31,652 nt of DNA from a virus: positions 1 to 31,652 of IMG/VR virus record IMGVR_UViG_3300012920_006008, one strand, 5' to 3'. The notes below the pieces were generated by a model. It was not told the origin of the DNA. It did no database searches and was given only the letters and a program-made list of their open reading frames with translations. Shown here in pieces: positions 14,792 to 23,548 of the stretch (position 1 is its first letter; each line of letters begins with the position of its first letter). The position numbers and the translations under genes were made by a program.

Positions 14792-16987
14792 TTAAATCAG
14801 ACAGGCGCCACCGGCACAACTAATTTCCTCTATTCCTACGGTATTGTCCTCAGTTTCTAGTAGTTGTGTATAATCAACTTTTGTAAAGCTCTCATAAAGA
14901 TCTTTATATCTTTTCCAATTATATACATCTTTCATGCAATAGGTGACACGCTTAAAGTCTCCATCAAAATACTTATTAGCAAATCTGTGCATTTTTAATG
15001 CAAATAATTTCTTATCCTCGGAGTCTTGTTCTCCTTCTTGTTTAAGGGTAATATAATCACATGCTGCCCATAGATTGTTTTCAAAAGCATTTAAGCCTAA
15101 TTCAATAAGGCCAGAACACCATAATGCTGCATCACCGTACTCTTTAACAATTTCTCTACTTGTGTAGACCGTTGTGAAAGGAGCCTGTGGATAGTCTTTA
15201 TCTCCACTTTGTGGTATAAGGCTAATCCCAGCAAAGAATTTTCTATTGTTATAAATAAACTTAGTTACAGCTTCCCATTCGTCAGGTTGTACAGTAACTG
15301 TGTTACTAACATTGTGACTTAAAAAGTCTTGAGTACATAGAGATCTGTTTTTCCCAGAGTGAACCCAGTTTTTTTGAGCGTCTTTTACGACACCTAACAT
15401 TTCTACAGCAGGTAGTTGATTCTTTAATTTAGAACCATCTGGAACTTCTATAGGAAACTTAACAACCTCATCAGTATCATTAGCTGACCAGGATGATTTT
15501 TCACATGCCTGTGGGTTATAGCTTTTAAAATATTGATATGGAGGCTCTAAAATATTTGCTTGAACATGTCTAATATATCTTTTTGCATGATGTGGATGTA
15601 TACCAGAACTAGTACCCAACATGCTACTACTAGTACCTTCAGGCTTTAAGCATGTAACTCTTGCTGCCTGATTAATGTTTATTTTTTTAGCAAGTTCTTT
15701 GTTGGTATCTACGGCAATTTTAGCACCTTTTTTTAGTACTTTTTCTGTTAATACTAATTCATGCTTTTCCATAATCCCAGTTAATGAGACACCCAGCAAA
15801 GCTTCTCTGTCAAAAATAGCCTTGCTGATGTCTCCTAAATAATCTAGTTCAGTAAAACCAGCTTGCAAAGTACCAATAACCGCAGCAGCCTTGCACCTTT
15901 CATAAAAATCTTCTTCATCCACCACCGACGAACAATTAATAGTGGAAAGATTACAGCCTTGCCAACCAGATTTACCTGTTTTTTCATCTACAGGCCACAT
16001 ACCTACCTCAACACAAGGATTGAATGTCATTTCTGTAGAATCACTCCAGATAAAACCTGGCTCTCCAAATTGTTTTACAGACTCCATAAGAGTAGCAAAT
16101 TGTTCATATGTTGTATCATCTTTTAAAAGCAGTGCAGAGTTATTGCTTCTGGCTCTTTGTGGATTATCCACATACCAATTCCCTGTTTTAGCTTTAGCCA
16201 TTTCATCATCATCTGCACTAAATAATGCTAACGACGCACTTCTGCGAACACCACCAGATAATACAGCATCGCTTGAGTGCATAATAATATCATAAGCATC
16301 AATTGGTCTGAGCTTCTTCTGTTTTTTTGCAAGACATGCCTCCAACAACTCTCTAATTTTTTCTAACCCATTTTGTAAAGGCTCAAAGCCAGGAGCTTTG
16401 CCCACACCTGAAGATAGTTGAGCACCTTTTTCTCTAATATTAGAGTAGTCAAAAACAATATATTCATCTTTGTATTGTTTAAATCTATCTTCGGAAGGCT
16501 TAGTAAAGTAAGAACTGAGCAATACACCTAAAGCATCAGCCCAGCCTTCAATACTGTCCTCTATTACATATTTACACCCTTTTTTAGGTTTTGTTTTTTG
16601 AGATAGTGTTGGTAGTTTTGAAACATGGTGTTTCTGAACACTGAAACCTGTGCCACTACCGCACAACAATAGCCAAAAACATTCTTGGAAAAATCTCAAA
16701 CGGTCACAGTAAGAACTTGTGCAATTGTATATCTTTGCATGACGCTTTAGAATAGGTTCTCCACCGAATTGTAAAGCTCTTTGACTGCCTAGTACCTTCT
16801 TTTTAAACATTAGATCATAGGCCCAATCAATCTCTTCTGATACCTCTAGATCGGCATATCTAGTATGCATCATACTTTTAACTCTATCTACAGCCTCTCT
16901 CCATGTTTCTCTACGATTTTCGCTTTCAATCCAGCGAGCATACTTGCTAACAAAAGTATAGTTCTGTAATTCATTTAATGCCGACAT
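14792..16987 (-). CDS. nrdJ: Ribonucleotide reductase, class II, adenosylcobalamin-dependent
   Basis: A 731-aa monomeric class II reductase (ribonucleoside-triphosphate reductase type), making dNTPs from NTPs with coenzyme B12. Active-site residues: C89 in YNCTSSY, C325 and E327 in NPCVEVG (thiyl radical and acid), and C345 in GWQGCNLSTIN. The C-terminal SCAGGACLI has C724 and C729, the swinging dithiol pair. Length fits the Lactobacillus-type enzyme (739 aa). The ATG has AAGGAG 5 bases upstream. It is the first gene after a 157-base gap that contains a probable promoter. No B12 riboswitch is seen in that gap. No thioredoxin or glutaredoxin gene is in the window, so the host must supply electrons, and the B12 supply is also taken from the host. 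Confidence 0.95.
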   Translation of the reverse strand: MSALNELQNYTFVSKYARWIESENRRETWREAVDRVKSMMHTRYADLEVSEEIDWAYDLMFKKKVLGSQRALQFGGEPILKRHAKIYNCTSSYCDRLRFFQECFWLLLCGSGTGFSVQKHHVSKLPTLSQKTKPKKGCKYVIEDSIEGWADALGVLLSSYFTKPSEDRFKQYKDEYIVFDYSNIREKGAQLSSGVGKAPGFEPLQNGLEKIRELLEACLAKKQKKLRPIDAYDIIMHSSDAVLSGGVRRSASLALFSADDDEMAKAKTGNWYVDNPQRARSNNSALLLKDDTTYEQFATLMESVKQFGEPGFIWSDSTEMTFNPCVEVGMWPVDEKTGKSGWQGCNLSTINCSSVVDEEDFYERCKAAAVIGTLQAGFTELDYLGDISKAIFDREALLGVSLTGIMEKHELVLTEKVLKKGAKIAVDTNKELAKKININQAARVTCLKPEGTSSSMLGTSSGIHPHHAKRYIRHVQANILEPPYQYFKSYNPQACEKSSWSANDTDEVVKFPIEVPDGSKLKNQLPAVEMLGVVKDAQKNWVHSGKNRSLCTQDFLSHNVSNTVTVQPDEWEAVTKFIYNNRKFFAGISLIPQSGDKDYPQAPFTTVYTSREIVKEYGDAALWCSGLIELGLNAFENNLWAACDYITLKQEGEQDSEDKKLFALKMHRFANKYFDGDFKRVTYCMKDVYNWKRYKDLYESFTKVDYTQLLETEDNTVGIEEISCAGGACLI

Positions 16988-17050
16988 ACTAACTCCTTAA
17001 ATAATATCTTTGTAAGACAGCCCGATTTGAAAGATTGATTTGTTCATAGA

Positions 17051-17064
17051 TATGATAAATCATA
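17051..17064. repeat. Palindrome over the -10 of the nrdJ promoter
   Basis: TATGAT-AA-ATCATA is a perfect dyad with 6-bp arms that covers the predicted -10 box of the promoter before nrdJ. Similar short dyads sit on the other two promoters of this window, at different places relative to the -10. A regulator site is possible; in AT-rich DNA such a palindrome can also arise by chance. Confidence 0.35.
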
Positions 17065-17079
17065 GGTTAGAGGAATCAA
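17052..17079 (-). promoter_or_regulatory. Probable promoter before nrdJ, in a 157-base gap
   Basis: Minus strand TTGATT (17079-17074), 16-base spacer, TATCAT (17057-17052). The spacer end and -10, ATGATTTATCATA, resemble the conserved ATGATR-TAYTATA of the other two promoters. It would start transcription near 17045, about 58 bases before the nrdJ ATG, in the only real gap (16988-17144) inside the region. The rest of the gap shows no tRNA, riboswitch or convincing gene. Confidence 0.5.
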
Positions 17080-17144
17080 GGGCCATAAATAAAATAATGT
17101 TGTACTAATAATTACACCAACGCATTCACACATTAAAAGTGTTT

Positions 17145-17609
17145 TTAAAAATCTAAATTTTGAATCCAAGAAAAATTTGGTGTACAGCGAACGATTTCTA
17201 TTTTCGTTTCTGACACAAACAGGTCAAATCTTTTTTTTGCATTTTCATCGAATAATTTGGTTCCATGACTATCCATCATAACCACTTTTGTGATGCCATG
17301 TTGCCATAATGCCATAATACAGTCATTGCAACACTGTCCTGTAACATATGCTATACCATTTTCTGGTCTAGTCAGACAATTAGCTAAAGCATTACGTTCT
17401 GCATGAATCATCCAATGATATTTTTCTGGTCTAGATTTTGGAAATTTGCTATCATCGACACCTCTAGGAAAACCATTGTATCCTGTAGATAGTATATGAT
17501 TATCTCTATCTGTAATAACACAGCCGTGCTGTGTGTGTATATCATGACTTCTTTGAGAAACTATTTTTGCGACACTCATAAAGTAAGTAGTCCAATCGAT
17601 TCTATCCAT
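17145..17609 (-). CDS. dCMP deaminase
   Basis: A 154-aa zinc-dependent deaminase that converts dCMP to dUMP for thymidylate synthesis. Zinc site: HAERNAL with H69 and E71, and QCCNDC with C94 and C97; the residue before the first zinc Cys, usually Pro, is Cys here. STGYNGFPRGVDD (41-53) is the substrate-binding block of the dCMP deaminase (ComEB-like) family. Length is as usual. Its ATG directly abuts the stop of the GT-B gene, so it seems to be the last gene of the sugar transcript, separated from nrdJ by the 157-base gap, although its function belongs with nucleotide supply. Confidence 0.9.
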   Translation of the reverse strand: MDRIDWTTYFMSVAKIVSQRSHDIHTQHGCVITDRDNHILSTGYNGFPRGVDDSKFPKSRPEKYHWMIHAERNALANCLTRPENGIAYVTGQCCNDCIMALWQHGITKVVMMDSHGTKLFDENAKKRFDLFVSETKIEIVRCTPNFSWIQNLDF

Positions 17610-18959
17610 TTAAATTCTTTCTACAATTCTAGGTTTACTATAGTGATTTGTAATATATTTTTTGTTTCTGTTTGTTTTGTTCTTTGTCTTATCCAACGAC
17701 AAACCCTTAAACTCATTACATATATCATCCATATCTTTAGACTTAAGAACAATATATGATTCTAATTGATTCAAGTCATGCTCAGTGTGTATGTTATCTT
17801 CTACAACTATAATTTTTTTATTAAGAAATAGTGCTTCTAAAACTACTATAGGACATGGGTCACTCAAGCTCGTTAGCATAAAATAATCTAATTGATTCAT
17901 ATACTTATAAGGATTATCTGTTTGCTTTATCCAGAAAAAATTGCTTGGAATATTTACATCAATCAAGCTTAAATCTTCACCACCAATCCATACGAAATTA
18001 TATTGTGGGTTTTCACTAGCCAATTTTATCAAAAGTGTAGGATTTTTTCTTAATATTAGATTACCGCACATTCCTATAAGGGGTTTTTGTGAATTACCTG
18101 CGATCAAATTGCAAGGCTCATTAGCATTAAGTTCGATTGTTTTTTGTTTTTTATTAGATATAAATGGTGGACAGATTTCTAAATTTTCTAATGTAGGATG
18201 ATTATCTGCAAATTCATTTTTAATTTTTTTAGATACTAAATACATAGGAATTTTAAAACTATTAATTAGATCAATATGTTTTAAGAGTTTAGTAGAATCT
18301 TGATATGTTTCATGTAGATGTATAATAGTTTGAGTTGCCCAACTACTAAAATGATTTAGGTTAGTTGAGTGAAGATTGATAGAATTAGAATAAATTAATT
18401 TAGGTTGTGTAATCAGAAATATCTTTCGTAAAGTATTTACATCATTATAATGATAAAGTTTTTTTGCATGAGTCGGTAAGACACTATTAGGAAATGCTTC
18501 AACTATATATATGTTATCGTAATCATTGTTGCATAAATAGTCATAAAGATCATATAAATAAATAGGTGCTCCTGTTAAAGATATATCATGATTAATCAGT
18601 AGTATATTACCAACTGGAAAAGGGACTGTATAATGTCTAGCTTCCTTTTGCCCATGTTTTAAAAAGTGCATACAAGCTTGTTTATCATCCATAGATTTTA
18701 AGTCTGGATTTAACATTCTGTATATACTAGGATCAAAATCATCGGGTAAATCATCAAGTAAATTAGAAATGTCAACTAGCATTTTTTTATAAGGTAGTTG
18801 CAATTCATAAGTAGAATACTGCCTATTTTCTTTATGACCATATTTTAGCCAGTGTTCAACAGCAGCTATCTTATTACCCTCCATATGTTTTAAATCAGGA
18901 TTAACAGATACATAGTATTGCCAATCAAAATTTTTAGGCAATCTTACATCGTTGCTCAC
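17610..18959 (-). CDS. GT-B glycosyltransferase with two N-terminal NPDL modules
   Basis: A 449-aa protein with three parts. Residues 11-48 and 75-110 are a tandem repeat: FDWQYYVSVNPDLKHMEG and FDPSIYRMLNPDLKSMDD, each followed by a helix, H, GxKE-R-Y. This module (D-x3-Y-x4-NPDL...H-x2-YG-x2-E-x-R-x-Y) occurs at the ends of secreted or glycosyltransferase proteins and is probably a binding domain. Residues about 117-270 are the acceptor Rossmann domain, and 293-400 the donor domain: LIGMCGNLILRKNPTLL, then FVWIGGED, and SDPCPIVVLEALFLNKKIIV with the GT4-like acidic E375. The start is GTG in a GTGA overlap with the preceding gene. Confidence 0.8.
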   Translation of the reverse strand: MSNDVRLPKNFDWQYYVSVNPDLKHMEGNKIAAVEHWLKYGHKENRQYSTYELQLPYKKMLVDISNLLDDLPDDFDPSIYRMLNPDLKSMDDKQACMHFLKHGQKEARHYTVPFPVGNILLINHDISLTGAPIYLYDLYDYLCNNDYDNIYIVEAFPNSVLPTHAKKLYHYNDVNTLRKIFLITQPKLIYSNSINLHSTNLNHFSSWATQTIIHLHETYQDSTKLLKHIDLINSFKIPMYLVSKKIKNEFADNHPTLENLEICPPFISNKKQKTIELNANEPCNLIAGNSQKPLIGMCGNLILRKNPTLLIKLASENPQYNFVWIGGEDLSLIDVNIPSNFFWIKQTDNPYKYMNQLDYFMLTSLSDPCPIVVLEALFLNKKIIVVEDNIHTEHDLNQLESYIVLKSKDMDDICNEFKGLSLDKTKNKTNRNKKYITNHYSKPRIVERI

Positions 18960-19801
18960 AATATAACGCTACCTGTACGCATGAAAGGAAATTTTTGAAA
19001 CATATTTTGTAAAGAAGCATGATCTAATCTATCATATTGGTGACCCATATAAGAGACTTCATCATTAACATTTACAATATATCCTTGCTTATTTACTTTT
19101 GCAGTATTGATCTCAGGCTTTACTGCATAACCCATAGTATTAACTAGATTATCTTTATTAGTAAGCACCTTAGTAGTAAGTCCAATATTGTCTGTATAAT
19201 ACATATAGTTCAACATAGTCTGATCTGAATATATTGTTCTTTTTTCATGAGGATTTAAATAATCTAATGCTTGTCTAATATATTTATAGTAATTTTTTAA
19301 GAAATCTATTGCTTTGTCTTTCTTTACGATAATAGTACCACAACAAATTATAGACTCTTGTCCATAGTTTATGTCCGGATATAAATCTTTTTTAATTTTC
19401 TCCATGTTAGGTCCATTAAAACCACATCGGTCAAATATTTGATCTTCAGCAAAAAGATAGATATCTGCATCCCCTAGCGGATATAAATTAATATTTTTCT
19501 GAAATATAAGATCTCTATAATCTGTAAATAATATATACTCACCATTAATATCTGTTTGTTCCAAAAAATCTTGGAACATTTTAAAGCGATAATTCTGTAT
19601 ATGAATATCGATAGTTTTTGGAATATATGATTCTATATCAAAAAAATTACCTTTTAATCCAGCAGTCTCAGGTCTATCTCTACGATTTGTAAATATATAC
19701 GTATCACCTTGATAGCCAGTGCCATAAAGACTACACACAAAATTTCTATGTATATAATACTTATAATTTGTACCAACAGCCATTATAGAGATATTATTCA
19801 T
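18956..19801 (-). CDS. Glycosyltransferase-like protein (GT-A, DxxD)
   Basis: A 281-aa protein with a GT-A-type layout: a first strand MNNISIMAVGTNYKYY, a block with KMFQDFLEQTD, and the likely metal/donor motif ILFTDYRDLIF (D94 and D97). Later DQTMLNYMYY resembles the D-Q-x3-N motif seen in nucleotide-sugar-binding GT families, and YMGHQYDRLDH contains a C-terminal His. The sugar is unknown. It overlaps its neighbours by 4 and 8 bases. Donor could come from the adjacent RmlB- and GalE-like products. Confidence 0.65.
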   Translation of the reverse strand: MNNISIMAVGTNYKYYIHRNFVCSLYGTGYQGDTYIFTNRRDRPETAGLKGNFFDIESYIPKTIDIHIQNYRFKMFQDFLEQTDINGEYILFTDYRDLIFQKNINLYPLGDADIYLFAEDQIFDRCGFNGPNMEKIKKDLYPDINYGQESIICCGTIIVKKDKAIDFLKNYYKYIRQALDYLNPHEKRTIYSDQTMLNYMYYTDNIGLTTKVLTNKDNLVNTMGYAVKPEINTAKVNKQGYIVNVNDEVSYMGHQYDRLDHASLQNMFQKFPFMRTGSVIL

Positions 19802-20657
19802 TTACCAACTCCTCTAATTCCTCAGATTTAACCACCGGTATTGCCATCCCATTCATAATATGGTAATGGCAAAGTCCTCCAACATTTTGGTATAACATAT
19901 TTTTGTGACTGCCATCATGTATTTCATATTTAGAAATAATATCAACTATAGCTTCCGTATCTTCCTGATTAAGTAAATGTTGTGTCTTAAAATTATTTGC
20001 TTCAACTGTTCTCTTTAGCATACCTTCGCAATCACATCCCTCTATAGCTGCCCAAGGAGTTATTGTAGGATCATTTTTCTTTTTGTCTTCATATTGCTGT
20101 TTTAATGATTGTGTTTCTGTAGACGAAGGATGCCAAACCTTAACCTTATTTCTCATAATGTAATAGTTGGTCTGTGGATAAAAATATGTCTTATCCATTA
20201 CGGCATTTATTAAATTTTGTTCCGTACCATATAATTCTACTGCTGTATATCCTATATTATTGATATAGAAGAAATCGCATGTCTCATCTATGTCAACGTG
20301 CATGATAGTATAATCTGCTAATACATCACCAGAAAGTTTGAATACATATTCATAATCTTTGTTTGCACAATATTCAAAAATCTTACGATCAAGATCAAAA
20401 ATACCGAATGTATGACCTAAGTTAGGTTCAGTATATAATAAAGTTATTTTTGTTTTAAAATATGGAGCAAGTTCGGAGATCAGTTGTTCACACCAAGGCT
20501 TATCTCCATTAGCGCTAATAATTAATTCATCAAATTTGCTTAACCAGGGTTCATTATGTTTGACATATTCTACAAATTTAAGTACGTGACTTTGATTTTC
20601 AAAAGTGCCTATAATAGAGGGTACTATTTTATCTGATAAGTCTTTAATTTTAGTCAT
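19794..20657 (-). CDS. Glycosyltransferase-like protein (GT-A type)
   Basis: A 287-aa protein with a GT-2-like N-terminal region: PSIIGTFENQSHVLKFVEYV, then DELIISANGDKPW, and LLYTEPNLGHTFGIFDLDRK, in the position where GT2 enzymes carry the nucleotide contact. YEYVFKLSGDVLADY (residues 103-116) is the candidate metal-binding motif, with SGD in place of DxD. The C-terminal part is unassigned. Preceded by a Shine-Dalgarno (AGGTG), 10 bases after the GalE-like gene. I am confident of a nucleotide-sugar enzyme fold, less of activity. Confidence 0.65.
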   Translation of the reverse strand: MTKIKDLSDKIVPSIIGTFENQSHVLKFVEYVKHNEPWLSKFDELIISANGDKPWCEQLISELAPYFKTKITLLYTEPNLGHTFGIFDLDRKIFEYCANKDYEYVFKLSGDVLADYTIMHVDIDETCDFFYINNIGYTAVELYGTEQNLINAVMDKTYFYPQTNYYIMRNKVKVWHPSSTETQSLKQQYEDKKKNDPTITPWAAIEGCDCEGMLKRTVEANNFKTQHLLNQEDTEAIVDIISKYEIHDGSHKNMLYQNVGGLCHYHIMNGMAIPVVKSEELEELVNE

Positions 20658-20667
20658 TTTTCACCTG

Positions 20668-21657
20668 TTATATTTTCCAGTAATTATAAATGTTTTTATC
20701 TAATTCATAGGAGGGCCATACAAATCTGTCCTTACTAGGCTGCTCTTTTGCCCATTTCCACATGTCTTTTAATCCATCTAATAAAGATGTTGTATGATTA
20801 AAACCAAGGATATCTATGGACTTCTGATATGTTGCATAGGCGTACTTTGCTTCATGTCTGGCTTCTAAATATTCTTTACTGCCATTATCTAAAATAGACA
20901 ATAATGTATTGCATGCTTCATTAATAGAATATTCGTGTATACCCCCTAAGTTAATAATTTGTTTAGATGCCAAAGGTTCTGTGGCAGATTTTAATAAGGG
21001 TATAATACTATCGTCAATATAACTAAAAGCTCTTTTCTGTTCACCATCACCAAAAATAGTCATAGGTAAATCATTAAGATATTGATACATCCATATACCT
21101 AAAACATTTCTATATTTATCCCAAATGTTTTGTTTTCTACCATATACATTATGAGGACGAATAATACACCAATCTAGATTGTGTTGTTTACCAGCAATCT
21201 GTATATCCATCTCACAGGCATACTTTGCTACTCCGTAGGGATCAATAGGTTGAGGTCTCATAGATTCATCAAAAGGAACTTGACTATCTCCATAAACAGC
21301 CATACTTGATGTAAATATCAATCTCTTCACATCATACTTAATACAATTATTAATTATGTTAGCTGTTGACTTTAAATTATTGTCATAGTTAAAACATCTG
21401 ATGAAAGGACTCAGACCTTCAGCAGCATAGGCAGCTAGATGGAAAACATAGTCTGGTTTAATTTGATTAAACACATCTGACAGTTCATCAGAGTTTAAAT
21501 TCATATGATAAAATTGAGTGTTAGGATGTATATTCTCTGCATACCCTCCGCTTAGATCATCAATACCATATACTTCATGACTAGTATTATTGAGTATATA
21601 GTCAGCTAGATTTGAACCTATAAGACCAGCATTGCCTGTAATTAAATACTTAGACAT
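20668..21657 (-). CDS. NAD-dependent sugar-nucleotide epimerase (GalE-like SDR)
   Basis: A 329-aa extended short-chain dehydrogenase. GNAGLIGS (8-15) is the NAD-binding turn, SSMAVYG contains the catalytic Ser (117 or 118), and YGVAK gives Y141 and K145. NYDNNLKSTANIINNC and RPHNVYGRKQN are typical of UDP-glucose/UDP-GalNAc 4-epimerases. It would interconvert UDP-hexoses to make donors for the glycosyltransferases around it. GGAG lies 7 bases before the ATG; it overlaps the RmlB-like gene by 8 bases. Substrate specificity cannot be fixed by eye. Confidence 0.85.
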   Translation of the reverse strand: MSKYLITGNAGLIGSNLADYILNNTSHEVYGIDDLSGGYAENIHPNTQFYHMNLNSDELSDVFNQIKPDYVFHLAAYAAEGLSPFIRCFNYDNNLKSTANIINNCIKYDVKRLIFTSSMAVYGDSQVPFDESMRPQPIDPYGVAKYACEMDIQIAGKQHNLDWCIIRPHNVYGRKQNIWDKYRNVLGIWMYQYLNDLPMTIFGDGEQKRAFSYIDDSIIPLLKSATEPLASKQIINLGGIHEYSINEACNTLLSILDNGSKEYLEARHEAKYAYATYQKSIDILGFNHTTSLLDGLKDMWKWAKEQPSKDRFVWPSYELDKNIYNYWKI

Positions 21658-22663
21658 TTATTGTCTCCTTGTAATGCTCATTATCTATTATCCAATCAAT
21701 TGTAGTTTGTAAAGATGTTTCAAAATCTACAGGCTGTTGCCATCCCATGTCCTTTAGCTTAGATCCGTCTAAACCGTACCTTCGATCATGTCCCGGTCTT
21801 GCTTTATGACAATCTACGTATTGTAGTCTAGGCTTTCTATTCATTAGTTCACCTATTTTTTTAACTATCTCGTCGTTATACATTTCTGTATCGCCTACTA
21901 CATTATAGTGACCACCTGGCTCTCCGTGATTTAGCAAAAATAAGGTAGCGTTGGCTGCATTACGAGCATGAATCCAATGTCTTTGTCCAACTCCTATAAC
22001 TTTTCCTGAGTCGTCTAATTCAGCATGTATAGTTATGACCTGATCATGATATATTTTATCTATAGCTTTAGGTACTAATTTTTCTTTATGTTGTCTAGCA
22101 CCATATAAATTCATTGTATATGTTGTAATTATAGGTAGGTTGTACGTATTCGCATATGCTATACCAGCAGCACCTTGGCCAGCTTTACTAGCACTATAAG
22201 GATTGCTTGGCCTCCATCTCTCATCTTCTTTATAATTATGGCTACCAGCAGCAGGACCAAATACTTCATCGGTAAGGTAATTTACAAACAGTGCATTAGG
22301 ATTAGTTCTCCTGTACCATTCTAATAAATTTACTGTACCCATTACATTATCTTCAAAAAATTGTTTTGGATAAAGTATACTACGATCTACATGACTATTA
22401 GCAGCAATGTGAACAATATGATCAACCTCACCTATCGCATCAGTAACATGTTCATTAAGATCAAATTTTAAATCATGATATATAATTTTTACTCTATCAG
22501 GATATTTTTGTACATGCAAGCTGTTGGTAATGTTTTCTATATTACCTACATAATTTAATCTACATAAACATTTAATGTTCCAATTAGTATTTACTAATAC
22601 TTCTTCCACAAAATGTGAACCAAAGAAGCCTGCTGCTCCTGTTACTAATATATTTTTAGCCAT
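21650..22663 (-). CDS. dTDP-glucose 4,6-dehydratase-like (RmlB-type SDR)
   Basis: A 337-aa extended SDR. TGAAGFFGS (8-16) is the NAD-binding loop, NYLTDEVFGP carries the dehydratase triad T131, D132, E133, and YSASK gives Y156 and K160. ARPGHDRRYGLDGSKLK matches the RmlB substrate-binding C-terminal region. Makes a 4-keto-6-deoxy-sugar nucleotide, the first step to rhamnose-type or 6-deoxy sugars; the later RmlC/RmlD-type steps are not seen. It is the first gene after the 22.7-kb promoter and has GGAG 7 bases before the ATG. Which nucleotide-sugar is used is not known. Confidence 0.85.
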   Translation of the reverse strand: MAKNILVTGAAGFFGSHFVEEVLVNTNWNIKCLCRLNYVGNIENITNSLHVQKYPDRVKIIYHDLKFDLNEHVTDAIGEVDHIVHIAANSHVDRSILYPKQFFEDNVMGTVNLLEWYRRTNPNALFVNYLTDEVFGPAAGSHNYKEDERWRPSNPYSASKAGQGAAGIAYANTYNLPIITTYTMNLYGARQHKEKLVPKAIDKIYHDQVITIHAELDDSGKVIGVGQRHWIHARNAANATLFLLNHGEPGGHYNVVGDTEMYNDEIVKKIGELMNRKPRLQYVDCHKARPGHDRRYGLDGSKLKDMGWQQPVDFETSLQTTIDWIIDNEHYKETINV

Positions 22664-22689
22664 GTCATATCTCCATATTGTACCCGTAC

Positions 22690-22701
22690 ATACTATAGTA
22701 T
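22690..22701. repeat. Palindrome over the -10 of the sugar-operon promoter
   Basis: ATACTATAGTAT is a perfect 12-bp palindrome covering the -10 box of the promoter at 22695-22723. It is one of three dyads found on the three promoters, each at a different position and with different sequence. Confidence 0.35.
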
Positions 22702-22723
22702 ATCATTTGTAGCAGGATGTCAA
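22695..22723 (-). promoter_or_regulatory. Sigma70-type promoter before the RmlB/GalE-like operon
   Basis: Minus strand TTGACA (22723-22718), 17-base spacer, TACTAT (22700-22695). Expected start of transcription is near 22688, about 25 bases upstream of the RmlB-like ATG. The TGA stop of the upstream glycosyltransferase (22722-22720) is inside the -35 box, just as for ssb. Spacer end and -10 (ATGATATACTATA) align with the ssb promoter at the same distance from the -35. Confidence 0.7.
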
Positions 22724-23529
22724 CTATAATTAACGCCTCTTACGATACTAGTATCTTGAGGTTTGTGAGAATTACTGGGTCTAGATATACAAGGCTGGAA
22801 TCCCCATTTAGCATTAAATATTTGACTAGATACATTTTCACTGTCGAAAAAATCCTTAGATTCTTTGGAATTTTTTGTTGCAATGCTACCGAAATGGTAA
22901 AAGTTAATACCTCTTGTTCTGTAAAATTCTAATCCTAACAATTCTAATCTTAGAAAAAAGTCCCAATCACATACAAAAGGTGACGGATATAGTAGATCAA
23001 AACCTCCACTTATCATAAATTTTTTCTTAGACATATAAAATGGAAATATTTCACCATCTTCGGTTAATGTTTCTTTTCTATAGGATGGTTCTTGTTCTAA
23101 AAATTCTGTATATTTAAAATTGTCAGGATCTCCAAAATCACATACCTCGAAATTAAAAATGCCAGGTCCGTGTCGTTCTATTTGATTAGGACTAATAACA
23201 TGATTTTCATTAGATAATTTAGACAATACTATATCCCAAGCTTTTGGAAAAACATTATCATCATTAATTACTAGAACATATTCATTTAGAGCAGTATAGA
23301 CTCCGACATTTATTGAATAAGGCATGTTGCGATTTTGAGGATTAATTAAAAACTTAACATGTTCATGTTCTTTATATTTTTCAAAGAGTTTTTCATACAG
23401 GTTAGGAAACCCATCTATAACACATAACAATTCATTTTCATTGTTGCTAGTGTCTAAAAAAGACTGAATAACAATTTCTAAACACTTAGGGTTTTTGTAT
23501 GATGGTACTATGCAAGATATATTATTCAT
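22720..23529 (-). CDS. Glycosyltransferase family 2-like
   Basis: A 269-aa GT-A enzyme. The start ISCIVPSYKNPKCLEIVIQS is the GT2 opening, MPYSINVGVYTALNEYVLVI the strand before the metal site, and NDDNVFPKAWD (89-99) holds the DxD-type acid residues. FVCDWDFFLRLELLGL is the late GT2 motif with the catalytic-base region (D-x-D-x2-R). AAGGAGG lies 14 bases before the ATG, further than usual, so the exact start is a little uncertain. The stop is buried in the next promoter's -35 box, so this gene appears to end its own transcript. Confidence 0.85.
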   Translation of the reverse strand: MNNISCIVPSYKNPKCLEIVIQSFLDTSNNENELLCVIDGFPNLYEKLFEKYKEHEHVKFLINPQNRNMPYSINVGVYTALNEYVLVINDDNVFPKAWDIVLSKLSNENHVISPNQIERHGPGIFNFEVCDFGDPDNFKYTEFLEQEPSYRKETLTEDGEIFPFYMSKKKFMISGGFDLLYPSPFVCDWDFFLRLELLGLEFYRTRGINFYHFGSIATKNSKESKDFFDSENVSSQIFNAKWGFQPCISRPSNSHKPQDTSIVRGVNYS

Positions 23530-23548
23530 ATTATTTGTAATGTCCTCC

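Noticed and set aside
17044-17133. A 29-codon minus-strand frame in the nrdJ gap with a hydrophobic product (MCECVGVIISTTLFYLWPLI and on).
   Set aside because: It has no Shine-Dalgarno, is very short, and overlaps the probable promoter; chance in AT-rich DNA is more likely.
17127-17141. Hairpin ACAC-N7-GTGT next to the dCMP deaminase stop as a terminator.
   Set aside because: The stem is only 4 bp and lacks GC content; not convincing.
16988-17144. A cobalamin riboswitch before nrdJ.
   Set aside because: No B12-box-like sequence or GC-rich paired elements are visible and the gap is too short for the full fold.
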